56,618 bases of DNA from a virus. Both the position numbers and the translations under genes were made by a program. Shown in pieces: positions 13,791-20,817 of the stretch (position 1 is its first letter; every line of letters begins with the position of its first letter). Under the pieces are notes generated by a model, which worked only from the letters and a program-made list of their open reading frames with translations, had not been told where the DNA came from and ran no database searches. Location of the stretch: IMG/VR virus record IMGVR_UViG_3300023174_000199, positions 1 to 56,618 of that record, one strand, 5' to 3'.

Positions 13791-14395
13791 TTATGGAACC
13801 ATTTGAAGTCTATCGCTACTACCTCGCATTGAGATTACATTTTACTACCGATCAGTATGATGTAATTGCGCAAGGTGGGAGGGTAAGAGCCTCAAAGCAA
13901 TCTTTTGCTAAACGTAAGGACTTATTAGCAATTAGAAAAGTAGCCGAAAGTTACTCTGATAAAGAGGTGGTTGATTTTCTAGTTGCTAATTTTGTATCAG
14001 GTGATCGTTGGGGTGGGTTATTTGATGTTGATTCTAAAGAGCGATACGCAAGTTGGAAGAAGCGTATGGAGTCCATGTACTACACATTCGATAAAGAACT
14101 TAATAATGTAATTACGTTTTGTGAAAAGAATAATATTACATTCTGGGAAACATTCCATTGCCAGAAAAATGAGCATCCATATATAATTAAGCTATATTTA
14201 AGAAATAGCATTTCTATAGAAACGTTAGTTATTTTAGAGAAGTTAACCGGTTACGTAACAGACCTGGATCAGAAATTGTGTAACGATTTAATCTGGCCTG
14301 ACGTATCGAGAACTATAAAGAAATACGACCCATTCGTAAATATTAAAAAAGAAAAATACGATGAATTACTCCGATCACGAGTTGGATATAAGTAA
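13787..14395 (+). CDS. 59: Replicative helicase loader gp59
   Basis: A 202-aa protein aligning by eye with T4 gp59 (217 aa), which loads the gp41 helicase onto gp32-coated forks. Visible shared features are YRYYLALRLHFTTDQYDVI at the start (T4: YKLYLMIKQHMNGKYDVI), SFAKRKDL, the central FVSGDRWGGLFD, and the HPYIIKLYLRNSISIETLVI block. The start at ATG 13787 overlaps the gp33 stop; ATG 13793 is an alternative. Neighbouring gp33 and gp32 reproduce the T4 33-59-32 gene order. Confidence 0.9.
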   Translation: MIMEPFEVYRYYLALRLHFTTDQYDVIAQGGRVRASKQSFAKRKDLLAIRKVAESYSDKEVVDFLVANFVSGDRWGGLFDVDSKERYASWKKRMESMYYTFDKELNNVITFCEKNNITFWETFHCQKNEHPYIIKLYLRNSISIETLVILEKLTGYVTDLDQKLCNDLIWPDVSRTIKKYDPFVNIKKEKYDELLRSRVGYK

Positions 14396-14576
14396 AGCAA
14401 GAATCATAGAGCTGGAGAAAAGCATATGTATCCTTCAGGAAAATGTTACGGCGTTATCAGAGCATTTAAAAGAAACACAAAGATTTTTAATTCGGTTAGC
14501 GCATAGTCAAGGTGAGATTGCAAAACGAGTTTCAGCCTGGCCATTCGTTGCAGTTGATACAAAAGGAGAAAAGTAA
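14361..14576 (+). CDS. Small coiled-coil protein
   Basis: A 71-aa protein. Residues 10-50 form a heptad-like helix (ARIIELEKSICILQENVTAL then EHLKETQRFL), and the C-terminus is AKRVSAWPFVAVD. The RVSAWPF ending recurs in a conserved family of short T4-like phage proteins of unknown function. It overlaps gp59 by 35 bases and the next gene by one (TAATG). May form a dimer or trimer. Confidence 0.8.
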   Translation: MNYSDHELDISKARIIELEKSICILQENVTALSEHLKETQRFLIRLAHSQGEIAKRVSAWPFVAVDTKGEK

Positions 14577-14695
14577 TGTTAGAGACAATTTTTTGGATTT
14601 TAATAGGTGCATTTATTGGTTGGCACTTCCCACAACCCCAATGGGCAGTTACACTTAAAGAAAAAGCTTTGGGGCTATTTAACAAAAGTAAGTAA
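14576..14695 (+). CDS. 39-aa membrane mini-protein
   Basis: ATG 14576 overlaps the previous stop and is preceded by AAAGGAG 8 nt upstream. The product begins MLETIFWILIGAFIGWHFPQ, a single hydrophobic helix ending in an aromatic/proline boundary, followed by a basic amphipathic tail (PQWAVTLKEKALGLFNKSK). Short membrane proteins with a GWxxPQPxW motif are common beside gene 32 in T4-like phages, so I regard it as real despite its size. Function unknown. Confidence 0.75.
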   Translation: MLETIFWILIGAFIGWHFPQPQWAVTLKEKALGLFNKSK

Positions 14696-14706
14696 GTTTT
14701 GCAGCA

Positions 14707-14898
14707 ATGAAAAATATGTCATCGGAGTGGGATAGTTACAAGAAGATCCGACGAGTCGAAAAAGGTACCAATAAAGTTGACAAGTACCGCAAAAGCATAT
14801 ATAATATGTTATCAGAAGAAGATTTAGAATCTTTCGATGACGAGTTAGATTCTGATACAGAAGAAAGTAAAGTGAATCGTAATGATAAACAATACTAA
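14707..14898 (+). CDS. Small acidic protein upstream of gene 32
   Basis: A 63-aa protein with a basic front (SYKKIRRVEKG) and a strongly acidic back (SEEDLESFDDELDSDTEESK). ATG 14707 or ATG 14716 may be the start; the Shine-Dalgarno is weak. A perfect sigma70 promoter for gene 32 is embedded in it, and in-frame ATG 14806 follows the -10 box immediately. A short acidic product could be made from that internal start. Function unknown. Confidence 0.65.
   Translation: MKNMSSEWDSYKKIRRVEKGTNKVDKYRKSIYNMLSEEDLESFDDELDSDTEESKVNRNDKQY
14777..14805 (+). promoter_or_regulatory. Perfect-consensus sigma70 promoter for gene 32
   Basis: TTGACA (14777-14782), 17-nt spacer, TATAAT (14800-14805): all 12 positions match the bacterial consensus. 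It lies inside the small gene at 14707-14898. RNA would start near 14812, giving gene 32 a leader of about 120 nt. Confidence 0.85.
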
Positions 14899-14931
14899 TA
14901 CATCGCATACAACGTTTATACGGAGAAAATT

Positions 14932-15825
14932 ATGGCATTAGACTTTTCAGCAATGAAGAAAAATCGCGGTACGTTTGACAACCTGATGAAGGAAGTCGAA
15001 AAGATCGCCACCCCTCAAACTCAAGAGAGTAACTCTAAAGATGACCGCTTCTGGCAACCAGAGGTAGATAAAGCCGGTAACGGTTACGCAGTCATCAGAT
15101 TCCTACCACCACCAAAAGGCGAAGATCTTCCTTGGGTTCGCGTTTGGAATCACGGCTTCCAAGGCCCAACTGGTAAGTGGTATATTGAGAATTCTCTCAC
15201 TACCCTTGGTAAGCAAGACCCTGTAACTGAACTTAATAACGAGTTGTGGAATGCAGGTACTGAAGCCAATAAAGAAATTGCACGTAAGCAAAAGCGTCGT
15301 CTTACTTACATTGCTAATATTATTGTGGTTAAGGATGCTGCGCATCCTGAGAATGAAGGTAAAGTATTCCTTTATAAGTTCGGTAAGAAAATCTTTGATA
15401 AGATCAAAGATGTAATGCAACCTCAGTACGAGGATGAAGAAGCAATTAATCCTTTCGACTTCTGGAAAGGTGCTAACTTCAAATTGAAGATTCGTAATCT
15501 AGAAGGATATCGTAACTACGATAAGTCCGAGTTTGATGCAATTTCAGTATTGTCAAACGATGACGATGAACTTGAAACGACTTGGAAGAAGCAATACTCT
15601 CTCCAGGAGTTCTTAGATCCCAAGCACTTTAAGTCTTATGAAGAACTTAAGGCTAAGCTTGAAATGGTTCTGTCAGGTACAGGAACGACTGCTCCTAGAG
15701 CGGAAGAGACTGCACTTGCTGAAGATCGTCCGCGTCCTGTCTCAAAACCAGCTCCTAAGGCCAGTGTTGAAGATAGCGCAGATGATTCCCTGTCGTACTT
15801 TGCCAAGTTGGCGAATGACGACTAA
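14932..15825 (+). CDS. 32: Single-stranded DNA-binding protein gp32
   Basis: A 297-aa homologue of T4 gp32 (301 aa), which coats single-stranded DNA in replication and recombination. The N-terminal basic segment (MKKNRGTFDNLMKEVEK) matches the self-association domain. The core contains YAVIRFLPPPKGEDLPWVRV, ANIIVVKDAAHPENEGKVF and FGKKIFDKI as in T4. The C-terminus is Pro/Ala-rich and then acidic (DSADDSLSY ... NDD), the protein-interaction tail. There is no cysteine anywhere, so the T4 zinc site is absent. CGGAG precedes ATG. The strong promoter at 14777 and the structured RNA after the stop frame it. Confidence 0.93.
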   Translation: MALDFSAMKKNRGTFDNLMKEVEKIATPQTQESNSKDDRFWQPEVDKAGNGYAVIRFLPPPKGEDLPWVRVWNHGFQGPTGKWYIENSLTTLGKQDPVTELNNELWNAGTEANKEIARKQKRRLTYIANIIVVKDAAHPENEGKVFLYKFGKKIFDKIKDVMQPQYEDEEAINPFDFWKGANFKLKIRNLEGYRNYDKSEFDAISVLSNDDDELETTWKKQYSLQEFLDPKHFKSYEELKAKLEMVLSGTGTTAPRAEETALAEDRPRPVSKPAPKASVEDSADDSLSYFAKLANDD

Positions 15826-15913
15826 TTAGGTAGTCAGAACCTAATCCAGGACACTCGTTACCTTTAGTAACTTAGGTCCTGGAACGGTGACGAGCTAATT
15901 AGGTTTTGTTTTT
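15825..15913 (+). promoter_or_regulatory. Switch-like structured RNA with terminator, between gene 32 and the secreted protein gene
   Basis: ACCTAAT (15839-15845) can pair either with ATTAGGT upstream (15825-15831) or, as AACCTAAT, with ATTAGGTT downstream (15898-15905), which runs into a T-rich tract. CCAGGAC (15846-15852) pairs with GTCCTGG (15876-15882). Its loop segment CTCGTTACC (15854-15862) can pair with GGTGACGAG (15886-15894) as a pseudoknot, or form a local GTTAC/GTAAC hairpin (15857-15871). Thus two mutually exclusive folds exist, one ending as a terminator. I do not recognise a known riboswitch class. Confidence 0.65.
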
Positions 15914-15942
15914 TTTAACTTAATTTAATTTTCGGAGTTTAT

Positions 15943-16128
15943 ATGAAAAATATTATCGCTATTATCGCTTCTGCTTTCGCTTTGACTGCCTTTGCTGCTG
16001 AACCTGCTAAGACAACACCCGCTCCTGCTGCTCAAGCTGCCGCCTCCGCTGCTGCTCCTGCCGCTAAGAAGGTAGAGGCTAAGCCGGCTGCTAAGAAAGA
16101 TGAAAAGAAGCCAGAAGCAAAAAAGTAA
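15943..16128 (+). CDS. Secreted Ala/Lys-rich protein, with likely frameshift extension
   Basis: A 61-aa product. Residues 1-19 are a clean signal peptide (MKNIIAIIASAFALTAFAA; cleavage probably after FAA). The mature part is Ala/Pro-rich and then Lys/Glu/Ala repeats (AAKKVEAKPAAKKDEKK), very basic and disordered. Similar small secreted Lys/Ala proteins occur in aquatic proteobacteria, so host origin is possible. The stop TAA (16126-16128) directly follows the slippery heptamer A AAA AAG. The mature protein could bind nucleic acid, cell wall or lipopolysaccharide outside the cytoplasm; that is inference. CGGAG precedes the ATG. Confidence 0.8.
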   Translation: MKNIIAIIASAFALTAFAAEPAKTTPAPAAQAAASAAAPAAKKVEAKPAAKKDEKKPEAKK

Positions 16129-16211
16129 AGCGGCCTTGTAAAGCTGGACAGACTACGGCCGATGGTTGTAGAGTTGTTAAAAAGGCCGTAAAGAAAACAG
16201 CTAAGAAGTAA
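16119..16211 (+). other. Likely -1 frameshift site and C-terminal extension of the secreted protein
   Basis: A AAA AAG (16119-16125), the heptamer used in E. coli dnaX, immediately precedes TAA. Slipping by -1 continues with GTA (16125) for 28 codons to TAA 16209-16211. The extension reads PCKAGQTTADGC and then VKKAVKKTAKK, continuing the same Lys/Ala character and adding two cysteines that could form a disulfide. Five bases after the heptamer, CGGCC (16131-16135) can pair with GGCCG, or extended as CGGCCTT with AAGGCCG further downstream. The frame has no start codon of its own. A homopolymer sequencing or replication indel is the main alternative. Confidence 0.65.
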
Positions 16212-16216
16212 AAGAA

Positions 16217-16234
16217 TGGGGACCTAGGTCCCCA
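16217..16234. terminator. Bidirectional terminator between convergent operons
   Basis: TGGGGAC and GTCCCCA around a CTAG loop form a palindrome at 16217-16234. On the plus strand it is followed by ATTTTTATT; on the minus strand by a T-rich stretch. It ends both the plus-strand secreted-protein unit and the minus-strand structural operon. Confidence 0.9.
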
Positions 16235-16240
16235 TTTTTA

Positions 16241-18802
16241 TTAGAAGGCCGATACCCTGTCTTGGTATCGATCAAGAGCTGAACCACCTCTTTCATTCCT
16301 AGGTGTTGGTTTAACAGGTACGTAACTAGTATTATTATTTGTACTGCTATTGTTAGATACTATTGGTGTAACATTAGTACTACCGCGCGATGCTTCTCTG
16401 TTAAGATCAGCATTCTCTGTCGAGGCTTTAACAACCTCAGGGCCTGCAGTATTACCCGTTGTCTTAGGTTCAACCGCAGCTACTTGCTTTTGTTTTGCGT
16501 ATTGAGCTTCTACATCTGGAGAATACGTATTACCTGAAGCTTTAGACATCCCAATAACAGCCATTTGTTTATCAGAAAGCGGTTGATTTGGAACAACTCT
16601 CTCACCAGCAATCGTTGTATAACTTTCTGTTTTTGATATAGAAGCACCTGCTGCACCTGCCACGGCGTCTGTACTTTGACTAGCTGTTTTTGAAGCAGTT
16701 ACATCACCAACGGGGTTCTTTGCACCTGGCCCGCCAGATACTTTTTCTTCTTTCTTTTTATTTTGCTTATCGCTTATCTCTTTCATCTTCGCTTTATATT
16801 CAGGCGAATTTATTTTATTTGCTAGCTGTATGAATTCATTCGCCGCAGCATCCATGCCTGCTTTATCATCATTACTTTCTGCTTTACCAAATTTTTTCCA
16901 GGCTGCTTCAGCAGCTTCTACATCTTCCTTCTTACCCTGTAGTTCGTACCCATCCTCATAACCTGCAATTGTACTACCACCGATTTTTTCTTGTAATACC
17001 TTACTCTTTTTAAACTCAACTTTATCTTGTTTCGCAACCGCGGGTGCCCCACCCATTGCCGCGGCCGCAGCTGCACCAGGGGCTGCTTCTTCTTTCTTGC
17101 TTCCAAAGAAGCCCGAAACTGCACTACCTATACCACCCGCTTTATCTTTAAGGTAGTTAATACCTTCACCAGCTTTTTCACCAACGTATTTACCGGCACT
17201 CGAGCCTGCAAAGGCTCCTAAGGCGCCACCCGCTAAACCGCCAATACCTGCACCCACCGCAGTACCAACCGGGCCGCCAATAAACGTACCAATAGTACCA
17301 CCGAGCTTAGCACCTGCAAGACCACCAGCGATTGCGCCGGCTGCCATACCGGTACCTTCCCCAATTGCTCCGCTCTTTTCAACTGTTGCTGTATTACCTA
17401 TTTCTTTTCTAGCAGCTGCAGCTTCTTCTGGTTTCATTTCCCCGGAGTCAACTTTAGCCTGGACCTCGTCCATCTTTGCTTGCTTATTATCTTCGGCCTC
17501 TGTATACCCTTTATACGCAGTGTAGGCGCCCGCACCAACAGCAAGTACAGCACCACCAATCTTAGCCGCTTTACCGAGACTTGCCATTCTACTTGCAAGT
17601 TTACCACCTGCAGCTGCCTTACCGCCTGATGGTATTAAATCAGTTAAACCTAATCCGCCTCCACCGCCACCACCGCCGCCGCCCTCTTTAACTGCTTCAA
17701 TAAGTTCATCTAATTTTTCTACTACTCGTTTATTAGGGTCTTTATTTGGCTCATCAGCTGTTGCAGGTGTTAACGCAAGTCGTATACCTTTTAGTTCTTC
17801 GAGCTGCAGTTTTACAATAGAAAGATTTTGACCTATAAGATCGTTGGTCTCTTTAATTTCTTTTGATATAAGTTCACCCGACGTTTCAATATTATCAGAC
17901 TCTGGATTCACAGAAGCTGCTGTTATCTTTTCGTTAGGCGATTTATCAATCTCTGGTGTAGTTAATGCATCAGCTTTAGCTTGTTTATCAGCAGTAGGTG
18001 ATGCAGCAGTAACTCTTGGATCAAGAGCGTCAAATTCTTTATTTAACTTATCAAGTTCTTTTTGATCTTTTTTAAGCGGGCTAAACCCTTGAGAAGCTGG
18101 CACATCCATCTTCTCTTTTACTTTATTAATCTCGTCTTCTTTTGCTTTTAAAGCATCGTACTTATCTTTACCAGCATCAAGCGCACTCTTACCGCCTTTT
18201 TGAAACTGTGTGCCTTTTGCAGATGCTGCGTAACCTTTTGCAAACCGCTCACGTTCAGGTGTATACCCTGCCTCTGCACTAACTATATCTTTAGCAGTTC
18301 CTAATGCACCTTTAACTGAGTCCTTTACACTACCAAAAGCATTAGATAGGGTCTTTTTAGGGTTAGATGCAAAACCAGCAATACCTTTACCTATACTCTT
18401 CGCCATACCAACAGTACTCTTTAAGCCTTCTGTTAGTGTGTAGTCTTTAGGTAAGTCAGGTAGCTTACCCGTACTCCCAGACTTATTTGACTCATTATCC
18501 GATTTGCCGCTTGCACTATTACTTTTTGCAAAACTATCTTGTATATTTTTTAAAGTCTTATCAATATTTTTTAAATATTCTTCTGATTTTTTTAAATACT
18601 CTTCTGACTTATCTTTAACACCGTGACCCTCAATACCTGCAGCAGCACCTTCAACCTCAGGGTCCATTTTTGGTTGAACTTGGATTGCAGGGGTAGTCAG
18701 CTTACCGCTAGGAGTCAGCTTCTGTTTAACAACACTCTCAGCTTCGTTAAGCTTTTTTAAGTGCTTAACAATAGACTCAAATTTTTCTGACTGCTGTGCC
18801 AT
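16241..18802 (-). CDS. Tape-measure-like / large virion protein
   Basis: An 853-aa protein at the end of the minus-strand operon. Features in order: Lys/Glu-rich helical N-terminus (EEYLKKSEEYLKNIDKTLKN near 65-90), a long charged low-complexity region, a run of eleven Gly around residue 375, a hydrophobic segment (IGGAVLAVGAGAYTAYKGY, about 412-430), a long glycine-zipper region (about 480-550, repeats such as GGLAGAKLGG and GGLAGGALG), then a polar Asn/Thr-rich C-terminus ending ALDRYQDRVSAF. Location after gp26/gp51-type assembly factors parallels tape-measure genes in tailed phages, and the glycine zipper suits membrane penetration at DNA injection. By eye it does not align with T4 gp29, so the role is inferred from position and composition. 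Confidence 0.75.
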   Translation of the reverse strand: MAQQSEKFESIVKHLKKLNEAESVVKQKLTPSGKLTTPAIQVQPKMDPEVEGAAAGIEGHGVKDKSEEYLKKSEEYLKNIDKTLKNIQDSFAKSNSASGKSDNESNKSGSTGKLPDLPKDYTLTEGLKSTVGMAKSIGKGIAGFASNPKKTLSNAFGSVKDSVKGALGTAKDIVSAEAGYTPERERFAKGYAASAKGTQFQKGGKSALDAGKDKYDALKAKEDEINKVKEKMDVPASQGFSPLKKDQKELDKLNKEFDALDPRVTAASPTADKQAKADALTTPEIDKSPNEKITAASVNPESDNIETSGELISKEIKETNDLIGQNLSIVKLQLEELKGIRLALTPATADEPNKDPNKRVVEKLDELIEAVKEGGGGGGGGGGLGLTDLIPSGGKAAAGGKLASRMASLGKAAKIGGAVLAVGAGAYTAYKGYTEAEDNKQAKMDEVQAKVDSGEMKPEEAAAARKEIGNTATVEKSGAIGEGTGMAAGAIAGGLAGAKLGGTIGTFIGGPVGTAVGAGIGGLAGGALGAFAGSSAGKYVGEKAGEGINYLKDKAGGIGSAVSGFFGSKKEEAAPGAAAAAAMGGAPAVAKQDKVEFKKSKVLQEKIGGSTIAGYEDGYELQGKKEDVEAAEAAWKKFGKAESNDDKAGMDAAANEFIQLANKINSPEYKAKMKEISDKQNKKKEEKVSGGPGAKNPVGDVTASKTASQSTDAVAGAAGASISKTESYTTIAGERVVPNQPLSDKQMAVIGMSKASGNTYSPDVEAQYAKQKQVAAVEPKTTGNTAGPEVVKASTENADLNREASRGSTNVTPIVSNNSSTNNNTSYVPVKPTPRNERGGSALDRYQDRVSAF

Positions 18803-18803
18803 A

Positions 18804-19214
18804 TTATTGATCTAGGTTAGGTTTAACAATTGGTCTTCTTACAACCGGTGTTGGTGCTGGGGTAGAGTAATCACTAGTATTTTCCACGACAGGCGCGAAT
18901 GACGCAGCTGGGGTTGCACTGTAACTTGTTGGTGTATAATTAGATGCAGTACCAGCTACCTTCTCTTGTGTTCTACCCCATGCGGCAATACCGAGTACAG
19001 CGCCCATGGCAAGGTGAAATAAACCAGCCCCTTGTAAGGTAAGCGGATTCCATTGCGTAATTGGTTGCTTAGTAAGTACCTGTAACAAACTCCACAGAAC
19101 AGGAAATATTGCCATATCTAGCATACAGACGATCATATACATCCAACCCATAGCTGGACGCCATTTTTTCTGCATCCAATCTTCTTCTTTTTTTACTACT
19201 ACTTCGTCTGCCAT
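18804..19214 (-). CDS. Holin-like membrane protein
   Basis: A 136-aa protein. Two hydrophobic segments are clear: MGWMYMIVCMLDMAIFPVLW (about residues 18-37) and LTLQGAGLFHLAMGAVLGIA (about 58-77). The RPAMGW...QWNPLTLQGAGLFH pattern is shared by phage membrane proteins I associate with the three-helix holin group. The tail is Ser/Thr/Pro-rich. It starts one base after the gp51 stop and is followed by the tape-measure-like gene one base later. A role in tail or baseplate membrane contact is equally possible given the neighbours. Confidence 0.65.
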   Translation of the reverse strand: MADEVVVKKEEDWMQKKWRPAMGWMYMIVCMLDMAIFPVLWSLLQVLTKQPITQWNPLTLQGAGLFHLAMGAVLGIAAWGRTQEKVAGTASNYTPTSYSATPAASFAPVVENTSDYSTPAPTPVVRRPIVKPNLDQ

Positions 19215-19215
19215 T

Positions 19216-19416
19216 TTACATGTTCCTTGCGTTTTGTTTAATTATCTGTAGCTTATCATTCTCGTGCCTAATATAATCTATCAATAATGAAACGTAAATC
19301 TCCCTCTCCCAAGGCAACATATTTTCAATCTCCGTTAAGCTGTACTTATGATGCTGCATTAACGAAAAGTTTAATGTATAAAAGTTAGCTAACGAATCTT
19401 GCGAGAGGGTTATACG
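19216..19416 (-). CDS. 51: gp51-like baseplate hub assembly factor, read by -1 frameshift from gp26
   Basis: A 66-codon frame in the -1 phase of gp26, ending at TAA 19216-19218. It contains LANFYTLNFSL, then MQHHKYSLTEIENMLPWERE and IYVSLLIDYIRHE. The NF-LMQHHKYS...MLPWEREIYV block is characteristic of small proteins encoded right after gp26 in T4-like phages. An ATG exists at 19359-19357 (47 aa), but the conserved YTLNFSL part lies upstream of it, and no ATG, GTG or TTG precedes it. It is reached from gp26 by the slippery site T TTT TTC (19422-19416). The gp26-gp51 fusion would parallel G/GT tail chaperones of lambda. Confidence 0.75.
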   Translation of the reverse strand, partial: RITLSQDSLANFYTLNFSLMQHHKYSLTEIENMLPWEREIYVSLLIDYIRHENDKLQIIKQNARNM

Positions 19417-20105
19417 AAAAAATTCTGTAAACCTTCTAGCCTTGATACGTTATGTTTCTTGCAGTCGGGGCAATCTGATTCTATTACCTGTACGATTTTA
19501 GGTGCGGTAACAAAAAACTGTTCTAACTTATCAAATTGAGATTTAGTTAGGGAGTACAGAAAGGTTTCCATTTCTTGTTTAGTCTGATCTCTTGCTTCCC
19601 AATACTCATCACCTCTGTAGATACCTTTAACGTTGCTAATAATCATATCAATCACTTTATCGTTATCGTCAGATGCAAATATACCTAGAACTTCATCAAT
19701 AGTTGGATACTGCATTTCAATACCCAGATCATCAGTAATTAAAATCTTATTTGTATGACCATCGCCTTTTTCAATTTTAAGGTCATCGATATTAAACTTA
19801 GCATCAATCTTGGTACCGCACTCACAATTAATAATGACATCAACCATCTCACCAATTGATTTAGCTCGAAGATTCATAAAAATGTATTCAACATCGATAT
19901 ACGGAATCTTGGCAACGTTTAGTTTTTCAAACGTACACACATTAACAAGTTCTCTAATAATTCTTGCTACTTCATCGTTCTCCGCATCTGCCATTGTTAA
20001 AAGAATTTTATGCTCTTTAACAAGGAAGGGTCTAAATTTAATCTTACTACCGGTAGAGGGTAATGTCAATTCAAAGGTTGGGGTTTCAAGTACTGGTAAA
20101 GCCAT
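19410..20105 (-). CDS. 26: Baseplate hub assembly protein gp26
   Basis: A 231-aa member of the T4 gp26 family (baseplate/tail assembly; length 208 in T4). The opening FELTLPSTGSKIKFRPFLVKEHKILLTMAD is typical: a target-binding strand followed by a helix. CECGTKID (about 97-104) and CPDCKKH near the C-terminus form two CxxC-type pairs that could bind zinc. Middle segments NLRAKSIGE and QYPTIDEVL also fit. AGGAG lies about 7 nt before the ATG at 20105. It ends in the frameshift signal leading into gp51. Confidence 0.88.
   Translation of the reverse strand: MALPVLETPTFELTLPSTGSKIKFRPFLVKEHKILLTMADAENDEVARIIRELVNVCTFEKLNVAKIPYIDVEYIFMNLRAKSIGEMVDVIINCECGTKIDAKFNIDDLKIEKGDGHTNKILITDDLGIEMQYPTIDEVLGIFASDDNDKVIDMIISNVKGIYRGDEYWEARDQTKQEMETFLYSLTKSQFDKLEQFFVTAPKIVQVIESDCPDCKKHNVSRLEGLQNFFV
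19416..19422 (-). other. Slippery heptamer T TTT TTC at the end of gp26
   Basis: Minus-strand codons AAT TTT TTC GTA TAA place a canonical X XXY YYZ heptamer two codons before the gp26 stop. AGAAGG (19437-19432) lies 9 nt upstream, at a spacing suited to an SD-like stimulator. Downstream, GTATAA and TTATAC flank GTTAGCTAAC and could form a stem. Confidence 0.75.
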
Positions 20106-20124
20106 TATGTTCTCCTATTATAAA

Positions 20125-20817
20125 TTAGCCACTTAACTGACCTACACCAAAGGCCATGTCATTATTTGTAGTACCTGGACTATACTCACCAGTATACGTT
20201 ACATTTCTCAAACCATTATCTTCTTCATAATCACGAGGCACTTCAGGGTTAAATAATGTACGCTTAATAGATACTTCATTAACCTTTCTTGGATCGCGCC
20301 ATAACCTGTATGCAAATAACATATTCAGTCTATGTGTCTGGTTTGAAGAAGAGTTATTAAGTTCCATCATATTCATGTTACGAGGAAATGCCTCTAGTAA
20401 TTCAATCTCATGTGTAACATTATCTTGTTCATCTATTTGTTTAATATTAATTGTAGTAGCATACTTTTCTTGATAGCTAACAGCAAATGTATTTTTGTTA
20501 ACTATCATGTGCATCCAGTCTTCAAAGAACTTTTTTACTCTCATTTCTCGGTCGACGTGAAACGTCATTGATAGACCTTCTCCCCCATACTCGGAAGACA
20601 TCGGTCTTTGGTATGATGGGCCAAATATCTTAAATGCTTTAGTGTTGATATTCAACATAGGGAAGTTAGTCTGTTCGCAATACAGGTTAACTAAATCCCC
20701 ATCCCCCCAATTCATACCTAATGGTACCTTAATATTAACCTCAAAGCGATTAGTTCTCGCAAGGCCAGCGCCGCTGAGAACTTCTGCTCTGAATCTATCT
20801 AGACTATATGTAGCCAT
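20125..20817 (-). CDS. 54: Tail-tube-fold baseplate protein (gp54-like)
   Basis: A 230-aa protein starting at ATG 20817, which shares one base with the upstream stop (TAATG); an in-frame ATG upstream would overlap the neighbour. The plan MATYSLDRFRAEVLSGAGLARTNRF, then CEQTNFPMLNI, MTFHVDREMRVKKFFEDWM and the C-terminal NMLFAYRLWRD is that of gp19/gp54-type tube proteins: a helix, N-terminal strands and the F-x-x-W helix. In T4, gp54 caps the baseplate and starts the tube. Assignment to gp54 rather than another tube-like paralogue is by operon context. Confidence 0.7.
   Translation of the reverse strand: MATYSLDRFRAEVLSGAGLARTNRFEVNIKVPLGMNWGDGDLVNLYCEQTNFPMLNINTKAFKIFGPSYQRPMSSEYGGEGLSMTFHVDREMRVKKFFEDWMHMIVNKNTFAVSYQEKYATTINIKQIDEQDNVTHEIELLEAFPRNMNMMELNNSSSNQTHRLNMLFAYRLWRDPRKVNEVSIKRTLFNPEVPRDYEEDNGLRNVTYTGEYSPGTTNNDMAFGVGQLSG

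Noticed and set aside
15838-15905. Structured RNA as a glutamine (glnA-type) or preQ1 riboswitch
   Set aside because: The conserved residues I remember for those classes are not visible; only the pseudoknot topology is similar.
17027-17221. Plus-strand frames within the tape-measure-like gene
   Set aside because: They are antisense shadows of Ala/Gly-rich coding with no RBS or recognisable product.
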